NCBI GenBank assembly: GCA_910577355.1
Contig: CAJTMY010000033.1
Coordinates: 1-28,263 of the forward strand
Reading direction: 5' to 3'
From: an uncultured Muribaculaceae bacterium
GTDB lineage: Bacteria > Bacteroidota > Bacteroidia > Bacteroidales > Muribaculaceae
DNA length: 28,263 bases
Below the pieces are notes generated by a model. The model had not been told where the DNA came from and did no database searches. It worked only from the letters and a program-made list of their open reading frames with translations. Shown in pieces: positions 9,374 to 14,982 of the stretch. How positions within the stretch are numbered: the stretch's first letter is position 1; the number at the start of each line of letters is the position of its first letter. Made by a program: the position numbers and the translations under genes.

Positions 9374-12300
9374 TATTTCACTTTATGCAGTTCTACGTCA
9401 AAAATAAGGTCGGTATCGGGAGCTATGCCGCCAGCAGGCGCGCCTTGTGAGCCATAGGCAAGTTCGGAGGGTATATAGAATATGCCGTGACCGCCGGGTC
9501 TTAGCATTTTCAACCCTTCGGCAAAGCCCGGTATTACATTGCTTACCTTGAAGTCGACGGGTGTTGTCGACTGGTCGAACACGGTGCTGTCGGGCAGCAA
9601 TCCCTTGTACGACACACTTACCGTCGACCAATCCTGTGGCGCGCGACCGCCCGAGCCGCCGTCAATCAGTCTGTATCGGATGCCGCTTGGAGCGATGGCA
9701 AAGCTCATATATGCCGGAGGCACTTCGTTTTTCGACATATAAAATTTGTGGCGCGTACCTTTCAGATTATTTACGTATTCGCCGTCGATAAACACCTTGT
9801 TGTCGCCTATCCATGCCGTGCCGCCCATAGTGATGTTTGTACTCTCGGTGGAGTGCATGCTGAAATGACCTGTCTCCTTGTCATAGCTGTCGAACACCAT
9901 TTTGATAGTCATGGGTGTGGAGTAGTTGATCTTAAGAGTCGCCGTCCATGTGCCGCCGAGGGCTTCGGATATATCCAAAGTGGCCTGCCGCTCGTGGAAC
10001 TCGCCCTTGAATATGCCGGGGAGTTGCCGTTCGGGCGCCGGGGTCACAGAGACTTCTTCTGTTTTCTCGACAGTATTTACCGAGCCGGTGAGCAGGACGG
10101 TTATTACCAGTGTTATTACCGTGAGACCGATCATGCACCATGCGGCCATGCCCGAGCTTTTCGACTGCTGCCTGGCCAGTCCGGCCGACTGCCGGAATAT
10201 GGCGGAGGGGTCGGGGTTTGTAGAGCCGAATACGGCCTGTGTGGTGCCGAAGGCCTCACACATCTTGTAGATGTCGGCCTGTTCCACCAGATTATCATAC
10301 TTGGCTTTGTTCGGTATATACTTGTCGGCGGTGGTGTGGAAGAATTTCACGGCGCACCATGCCGCGGCGCCGCCGAGCAGTATCACCAACAGGAACGGGG
10401 CGAATCCGCTCAGAAGCCCGAATATCCATGTCGGTATCCAATAGCCGGCAAGCGCGCCCAGAATGGCGCCGAATATGCCGCCCGACAGACCCGCGAGGCC
10501 TCCCACCACGGCAAGCAGAACGGCCACAAAGGCGCCGATTGCCTCGAAAGCCGCCACTACCGTCTCCGAACCTTCGGTGAGTGTGACGCCCATCATCCAT
10601 ATAAGCAGCACCACCATGGGCACGAGGCACAGTAATGTTATCAGCTTGCGCTTGCGCGATACACCGGTCCATGCCTTGTCGCGCTCCTCTATGGCGTCGT
10701 CCACACGGCTTATCGAAGCCATTGCCTTGGATATGCCGGGATAAGCGGGCGCATACTGCGCCAGAAAATCGAAATAGCCGCGCAATTCGGCCACGCTATA
10801 TGTGGTCTTGATGCCCTCGTGGAAGAAAAGGGTGAGGAATTGCGGCAGCGATGAATTCTGCTTCTTTATAAGCTCGTTGCGCTCTTCCTGGCTCACGCTT
10901 TTCACCTGCTCGAGGGTGGTCGCCTTCACTTTGGCATTGGGGAATGTGAAATAAGGTGTGTGGCCGAGATACTGTATCACTTTCCATGCGGCTGTGAAAT
11001 TGGTGTACGGAGCGGCGGGATGAGCCTTCTTGTTGGCGGCGAGATCAATGAGACGGGCGATACCGTCGGCCTGTGACGACATCTTGCGTGCCTCGAGATA
11101 CTGGTGCAACTGCGACTTGCGGAACTTATTCACGTCGTAGAGCATATTGTAGATATTGCCTTCGGAGCCTTGCTTGAGATATGTGCGCGACTCGGTGGAC
11201 ATCTCGAGGTTGAGGGCGCGGCCTATGTCGCTCGCCGAGTATATATAATACTCCTTGCCCTTGTCAAAAGTGCAGTTGAGCGAGAGATCGGGCAAGAGTG
11301 TGTACAGAAAGTACCATCCGCGGTTCTTGGCATCGCTGCCGGCCTGCTTCACGAGTTTCTCGAGCAGCGGCGCGAGCTTGGCGTCTTCCTTGCTGCGGTT
11401 GTTGAGCAGCCACGTGGGGAAGTGCACGCGGCTCAGGCATTCCATGGTGAGCGGTGTCACGCCATGGTCGTATATTTCCTTTGCAAACTCAGCCATAGAG
11501 TACACGTAATACCACTTGTTGTCGTCCTTGCGCTGGATTGAGAACGGCTTGGGCTCAGTGCCGAGGCGGTAATATACATCCCACAGATACTGGTTGTTGC
11601 TCTTGGCGAGCAGACCGGGGTATGTGCGTGCTATCTCGGCCAGTTTGCCGCCTTTTGCGGCAAGGAAACTCCATAACGGATGGTCGGCATCGGATAGCGA
11701 CTTAGAATCACTGATCCATGAGTCGAGAAGCTCGGCGGCGATTTCATTTTCCGTACGCAGGGCCTTACCTTTCGCACTGTACAGCGGAAAGGAAGGATCG
11801 AGTGCCAGACAGAGCTTGTATAGGCGGTTGATATTGCGGTCGGCCTCGTCGGCACCGTATTTGAATGCCGGCTGATGTTTTTCGGCAAGAGCCTTTGCAT
11901 TCGGTCCCAATGCCCGCATATATATCCACAGCATATGGTTTTCCATAGCTAACTGCTGGGCATATGTGCGTCGTTCGGCCCACAGCTCCGCAGCTATCTC
12001 TTTCTGGTCGCGTAGCTCTTTGCCGCCTATGCCGTAGAACGGCTGCGAAGGATCGAGTTTCTTGACAAGGGCATAGATCCCCGATGTGCCGTCCGACACT
12101 ATCATGGGGCGGTACTTGTCGGGCATGGCTCGCATGGCCGAGTCTCCGCGTACGGTCATATATACCCACAGAGCGGCACCACGCGATTTGAGATCGCTGA
12201 GGTAATGTTGCCGGTTATTCCATATCTCGGCAGCTATATCTTTAGCCGTGACACACTTGCTGCCTTTAGCGCCGAAGAATGGCGACGAGGGGTCGAGCAG

Positions 12301-13668
12301 TAGTGCCGCAGCATACACGCCGCCACCTTGCTCGTCGGGGCGCGGATACTTTACGTTGACGATATCGTCGATCTCTATGGCCAGTGTAGGACGGATGCCC
12401 TGCAGGGCGCTCTTGGCGAGGCCTTTGTACAGAAATTTCTTGGCAAACTCCACATCGGCGAGCATCAGCTTGGCAAGTTCTTCTGGCGAGCGGGCCACCT
12501 GATTCTTCATATCATTGAACACTACGCGGAAATCGCTTGTCGCGTGTTCGGCCTCGGCTGCCGAGCCGGTCTTGAGGGTCTCGCCCTTGAACCACCGCTG
12601 CACGTCGTCGAATCCGGCTCGCGAGCCGTCGGAAAATTCAAGCAGCCGGTCAAGAAGCGACGCGGCGTGATCGCTGATATTCAGCTTGGGACGCAGCTTG
12701 GTGATGACGTTGTTGTTGCGTTTGAGGCGGTCGAGCTCGGCCAGTTCGTTGGCCGGGAACATTTTATAGAAGTTATCCACCCCCATCCACAACGCAAGCA
12801 GTGTCATGCCCATCGAGTAGTAGTCGGTGGCGCGGCCTACATAGGTATTGCGGTCGTTGGAACTGATGGCACCCTCCGGCGATACGAAATAGCTCGACTT
12901 GGCTGCATCGACCTTGACAGGGCTGTCGCCTTCGATCTGCCGGGCGATACCGAAGTCAATGACAACGAATTCCTTGCGTTCCGGCCCGGTGAAAAGGAAA
13001 TTCTCGGGCTTGATGTCGCGGTGTATGAAGCCAAGTTCGTGACATTGGCGTATTGCGAAAGCCATGCGCATGGCCACTTCCTTGAAGCGTGTCTCCGAGC
13101 CACGCAGGGTCATGTCGGCCAACGAACCATACGGGGCGTAGTCCATTATCTCGTAGTCGAACTGCATGCCGCGCTCGTCGCCCCATTTGCCGTGGTCGCG
13201 CAGGCTCACCAGAAATCCCCCCCGGGCATTCTTCACCTTTTCGAGAATGGTGTGACTGGGGCCGTGGTTGGGGATATAAAGCTTGAGCACAAATCTGCGA
13301 CCACCGTTCTCTACCACAAGTATGCGGGCCTCCCCCGAGCGTGTCTTGAGCGTGCGGCGGCTTTCCTCCTTGTCTACTTTATATCGGATACCGTTTATGA
13401 CATATTCGTCGAGAACGGGAATATCGCTTATGGAGCCGGGCGCCGACGGCCGGGCACTCCCGGGCACTGCGGTAGGTGCTGCGCCGGGTACTGCGGTGGG
13501 GGCTGCACCCGGTACTGATGTTGGCGCCGCACCGGGTACGGCAGTGGGAGGTGCGCCGGGTATCGAGGTTGGCGCCGCTCCGGGCACGGCGGTGGGAGGT
13601 GCGCCGGGTATTGATGTGGGCGATGCTCCGGCATCTCCGCCTTTGTTCCAGAATTTATCGTTCGACAT
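9373..13668 (-). CDS. Membrane-spanning Ser/Thr protein kinase fused to a C-terminal FKBP-type prolyl isomerase
   Basis: 1,431 residues in one uninterrupted frame, ATG start. In order: residues 17-72, seven octapeptide repeats P-T-[SA]-[IV]-P-G-x-x; about 82-361, a Hanks-type kinase (lysine in V-L-K at 129, HRDIKPEN 216-223, DFG 238-240, S-P-E-G 263-266); about 380-870, tandem modules of about 80 residues; about 1008-1108, three or four membrane segments; 1174-1196, a further one; 1215-1335, a beta-rich domain I cannot name; and 1344-1431, an FKBP domain (V-I-P-G, F-D, I-P, L-A-Y-G present). The glycine-rich loop is degenerate. With basic residues before the first segment and an odd number of spans, the kinase would be cytosolic and the FKBP part periplasmic (inference). 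It parallels PknB, with FKBP in place of PASTA domains. Second gene of the operon; gap of 45 bases from the zinc-ribbon gene. Confidence 0.93.
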   Translation of the reverse strand: MSNDKFWNKGGDAGASPTSIPGAPPTAVPGAAPTSIPGAPPTAVPGAAPTSVPGAAPTAVPGAAPTAVPGSARPSAPGSISDIPVLDEYVINGIRYKVDKEESRRTLKTRSGEARILVVENGGRRFVLKLYIPNHGPSHTILEKVKNARGGFLVSLRDHGKWGDERGMQFDYEIMDYAPYGSLADMTLRGSETRFKEVAMRMAFAIRQCHELGFIHRDIKPENFLFTGPERKEFVVIDFGIARQIEGDSPVKVDAAKSSYFVSPEGAISSNDRNTYVGRATDYYSMGMTLLALWMGVDNFYKMFPANELAELDRLKRNNNVITKLRPKLNISDHAASLLDRLLEFSDGSRAGFDDVQRWFKGETLKTGSAAEAEHATSDFRVVFNDMKNQVARSPEELAKLMLADVEFAKKFLYKGLAKSALQGIRPTLAIEIDDIVNVKYPRPDEQGGGVYAAALLLDPSSPFFGAKGSKCVTAKDIAAEIWNNRQHYLSDLKSRGAALWVYMTVRGDSAMRAMPDKYRPMIVSDGTSGIYALVKKLDPSQPFYGIGGKELRDQKEIAAELWAERRTYAQQLAMENHMLWIYMRALGPNAKALAEKHQPAFKYGADEADRNINRLYKLCLALDPSFPLYSAKGKALRTENEIAAELLDSWISDSKSLSDADHPLWSFLAAKGGKLAEIARTYPGLLAKSNNQYLWDVYYRLGTEPKPFSIQRKDDNKWYYVYSMAEFAKEIYDHGVTPLTMECLSRVHFPTWLLNNRSKEDAKLAPLLEKLVKQAGSDAKNRGWYFLYTLLPDLSLNCTFDKGKEYYIYSASDIGRALNLEMSTESRTYLKQGSEGNIYNMLYDVNKFRKSQLHQYLEARKMSSQADGIARLIDLAANKKAHPAAPYTNFTAAWKVIQYLGHTPYFTFPNAKVKATTLEQVKSVSQEERNELIKKQNSSLPQFLTLFFHEGIKTTYSVAELRGYFDFLAQYAPAYPGISKAMASISRVDDAIEERDKAWTGVSRKRKLITLLCLVPMVVLLIWMMGVTLTEGSETVVAAFEAIGAFVAVLLAVVGGLAGLSGGIFGAILGALAGYWIPTWIFGLLSGFAPFLLVILLGGAAAWCAVKFFHTTADKYIPNKAKYDNLVEQADIYKMCEAFGTTQAVFGSTNPDPSAIFRQSAGLARQQSKSSGMAAWCMIGLTVITLVITVLLTGSVNTVEKTEEVSVTPAPERQLPGIFKGEFHERQATLDISEALGGTWTATLKINYSTPMTIKMVFDSYDKETGHFSMHSTESTNITMGGTAWIGDNKVFIDGEYVNNLKGTRHKFYMSKNEVPPAYMSFAIAPSGIRYRLIDGGSGGRAPQDWSTVSVSYKGLLPDSTVFDQSTTPVDFKVSNVIPGFAEGLKMLRPGGHGIFYIPSELAYGSQGAPAGGIAPDTDLIFDVELHKVK
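9376..9639 (-). other. FKBP-type peptidyl-prolyl isomerase domain of the kinase (residues 1344-1431)
   Basis: The final 88 residues align by eye with the core FKBP fold: V-S-Y-K-G near the start, V-F-D (1363-1365), V-I-P-G-F (1378-1382), E-G-L, P-G-G, I-P-S-E-L-A-Y-G (1399-1406) and a closing F-D-V-E-L strand. The tryptophan at the base of the FKBP pocket is replaced by Phe1382. The domain ends 3 residues before the stop, so it is complete. Confidence 0.9.
10081..10647 (-). other. Membrane-segment cluster of the kinase (residues 1008-1196)
   Basis: Hydrophobic stretches lie at about residues 1008-1029, 1036-1058, 1060-1077 (Gly/Ala rich, weak), 1081-1108 and 1174-1196. S-R-K-R-K just before the first segment marks the cytosolic side. 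The loop at 1109-1173 is polar and rich in Lys/Gln, and the stretch after 1196 is acidic. That fits a cytosolic N-terminus and an external C-terminus, though the exact number of spans is uncertain. Confidence 0.7.
11059..12531 (-). repeat. Tandem modules of about 80 residues between kinase domain and membrane segments
   Basis: Within the kinase protein, three clear copies start at about residues 452, 531 and 613. Each holds L-D-P-S-x-P-hydrophobic, then G-K/S with a charged stretch, then a helix reading (D/E)-I-A-A-E-(I/L), then (L/M)-W-x-(Y/F). Weaker relatives seem to lie before (about 380-451, E-E-L-A-K) and after (about 694-782 and 783-869, with Y-S-M-A-E-F-A and Y-S-A-S-D-I-G). I do not recognise the module as a named domain. 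It may be a scaffold or oligomerisation region. Confidence 0.65.
13453..13620 (-). repeat. Seven 24-bp tandem repeats encoding P-T-[SA]-[IV]-P-G-x-x
   Basis: Residues 17-72 of the kinase are seven consecutive octapeptides, each with one threonine, followed by P-G. The first four copies alternate S-I and A-V types, giving a 48-bp higher-order unit at DNA level. Base-level identity is high but codons vary, so the array is older than a fresh slippage product yet could still change copy number. Confidence 0.88.
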
Positions 13669-13713
13669 GATAGCAGATTTCTTTAACAGTCAATAATCAG
13701 GTGAATTATAGGA

Positions 13714-14790
13714 TTATATATTGATTGAATGATCGGATTTCGTTTCGTATGTGCGCACTACCTGCATGAATTCCCATCGTCCTCCGAATTCAGCCACGGC
13801 GCACTCCGAGGGATTGCGATGACGTACCTGACAGCGGTTGCATATCCAGCATACTCGCTCTTTCTCTACACGTGTTTCGGTGGAGTAGACGGTAATCATG
13901 CGCGCGCAGGCAAAATTGCGCTTTATCTCGGGCGGAGCGGCCTCGTCGGGCACCATATCGTCGAGAGTTTTTTGCAACTCGGCCGTCTTTGCTGCATACT
14001 CCTTGCGCAGTTTTTCAAGCCGTGCGGCCGCGGCGCCAAACGTTGAATCAGGCTTGCCTCCCGTGCTGAAGTCGCCGCCCGACGCGCTGTCGGGGCTGCT
14101 CAGACTCAATGCAGGAGTCTTCTTCTCGCGGACACGTTCCGGGGCTTTCTCTGCTTTGGGAGCAGGCATAGATTCCTGTCCCGACAGTCGCTCGAATTCC
14201 TCGAGCAGGCGACGGGCTGTGTCGGATGTGGTGTCGTCTATCTCGAGCAGTTTTTCGGGTTCAGGAGGTACAGCCTTACGGTCGGCCAAAAGTATCTCGA
14301 GGGCTTTTATTTCCTCTTCAAGCCCTCCTATTTCCTCGGCTATTGCCTTGGCTTTGATGAATCGTGGGTCGCGCCGAGCCTCCTCCACGGCATAGAGAGC
14401 CATGGGATTGAGCGGATGATTGCACTTGCGGCAGAAACTGCGGAAGTTGAGCGTGTCGCACTGCGGACACATAATGCCGCCCCTCGGATTTCCGCACTCG
14501 GGGCAGAAAGCATCGCCGGCACTCATCTGCGAGCCGCAATAGGTGCAGCGCGTCGTGGCAGGACGGCCGCATTCAGGGCATATGGCGGTGCCTTGCGGCA
14601 CTTCGGCGCCGCAACTCACACAACGGCAGGCCCCGCCCTGTGGCGCGCCGCATTCCTCGCAGAAAGCCGCACCGGCAGGCAGCGGAGCGCCACAGTTATG
14701 ACAACATGACACTTCGACCGAGGCTGAGGCAACGGATTGTCTGTTTAGTCCGGACTCTTTATGTTGCTGTCTGTGTAATTCTTTTTCCAC
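13714..14790 (-). CDS. Multi-zinc-ribbon protein with coiled-coil segments, first gene of the kinase operon
   Basis: 358 residues from a GTG at 14790; no ATG is available upstream before a stop, and none lies ahead of the first ribbon. Four zinc ribbons fill residues 30-125 (Cys pairs 30/33+44/47, 57/60+71/74, 82/85+96/99, 108/111+120/123). Residues about 143-175 and 255-280 are charged helices likely to form coiled coils, separated by a Pro/Ser/Lys-rich linker. A further Cys cluster (314, 317, 320, 330) lies near the C-terminus. No enzymatic motif, signal peptide or membrane segment. Ribbons of this double type usually mediate protein or nucleic-acid contacts, and similar ribbons open the AAA+ and FHA proteins downstream. 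A scaffold or adaptor role in the phospho-signalling complex is inference. The role is otherwise unknown. Confidence 0.88.
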   Translation of the reverse strand: MEKELHRQQHKESGLNRQSVASASVEVSCCHNCGAPLPAGAAFCEECGAPQGGACRCVSCGAEVPQGTAICPECGRPATTRCTYCGSQMSAGDAFCPECGNPRGGIMCPQCDTLNFRSFCRKCNHPLNPMALYAVEEARRDPRFIKAKAIAEEIGGLEEEIKALEILLADRKAVPPEPEKLLEIDDTTSDTARRLLEEFERLSGQESMPAPKAEKAPERVREKKTPALSLSSPDSASGGDFSTGGKPDSTFGAAAARLEKLRKEYAAKTAELQKTLDDMVPDEAAPPEIKRNFACARMITVYSTETRVEKERVCWICNRCQVRHRNPSECAVAEFGGRWEFMQVVRTYETKSDHSINI

Positions 14791-14825
14791 AATATAATGA
14801 TTGGTAAAATCTTCGGAAACTAACT

Positions 14826-14837
14826 GCTAATATTAGC
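14826..14837. promoter_or_regulatory. 12-bp palindrome, candidate operator at operon start
   Basis: A perfect palindrome (GCTAATATTAGC) touches the end of the predicted -7 element of the kinase operon and covers its expected transcription start, a classic position for a repressor site. It could also be chance in AT-rich DNA. Confidence 0.35.
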
Positions 14838-14844
14838 AAAATTA
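14837..14844 (-). promoter_or_regulatory. -7 promoter element (TAATTTTG) for the zinc-ribbon/kinase/AAA+/FHA/PP2C operon
   Basis: Read on the minus strand this matches the Bacteroidetes TAnnTTTG -7 consensus and would give a leader of about 40 bases before the GTG at 14790. No good -33 TTTG is seen at the usual distance, so the call rests on the -7 element alone. Confidence 0.5.
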
Positions 14845-14882
14845 ATATATTTTCTATTATAAAATACTTGTCTTGATATATA

Positions 14883-14899
14883 ATTAACCTTTATTAACC
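14883..14899. repeat. Pair of direct ATTAACC repeats 10 bp apart
   Basis: ATTAACC occurs at 14883-14889 and 14893-14899, in phase with one DNA turn, between the two divergent promoters. This spacing suits side-by-side binding of a regulator, but the motif is short and AT-rich. Confidence 0.3.
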
Positions 14900-14952
14900 A
14901 TATATTGTACGCCAACATGAGAGTTTGATGTCCGAAATGTAATTAATTTGCG

Positions 14953-14960
14953 TAATTTTG
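14953..14960 (+). promoter_or_regulatory. -7 promoter element (TAATTTTG) for the secreted beta-sandwich protein gene
   Basis: Matches the TAnnTTTG consensus 22 bases before the ATG at 14983. A TTTG at 14924-14927 could serve as the -33 element, though the 25-base spacing is longer than usual. No Shine-Dalgarno site is present in the A-rich leader. Confidence 0.55.
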
Positions 14961-14982
14961 CAATAAACCAATCATATATAAA

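Noticed and set aside
12328..13518. 396-codon plus-strand open frame opposite the kinase domain
   Set aside because: It lies fully inside the conserved kinase coding sequence and shows no motif.
13453..13620. CRISPR-like or minisatellite repeat
   Set aside because: The 24-bp units have no spacers, and they encode in-frame P-T-x-x-P-G peptides within the kinase.
9373..13668. Kinase-FKBP fusion as an assembly or frameshift artefact
   Set aside because: The frame is continuous through the repeats, membrane segments and FKBP domain, with uniform codon use and no internal start or stop suggesting two genes.
4257..14790. T6SS control locus (PpkA/PppA/Fha) or T7SS (EccA) locus
   Set aside because: Kinase, phosphatase, FHA and CbxX-like AAA+ parts are shared, but no Tss, Hcp, VgrG, WXG100 or EccC-type gene is in the window.
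4257..14790. TerY-P type triad
   Set aside because: Kinase, PP2C and zinc ribbons fit, but there is no von Willebrand A domain protein, and the AAA+, FHA and FKBP parts are extra.
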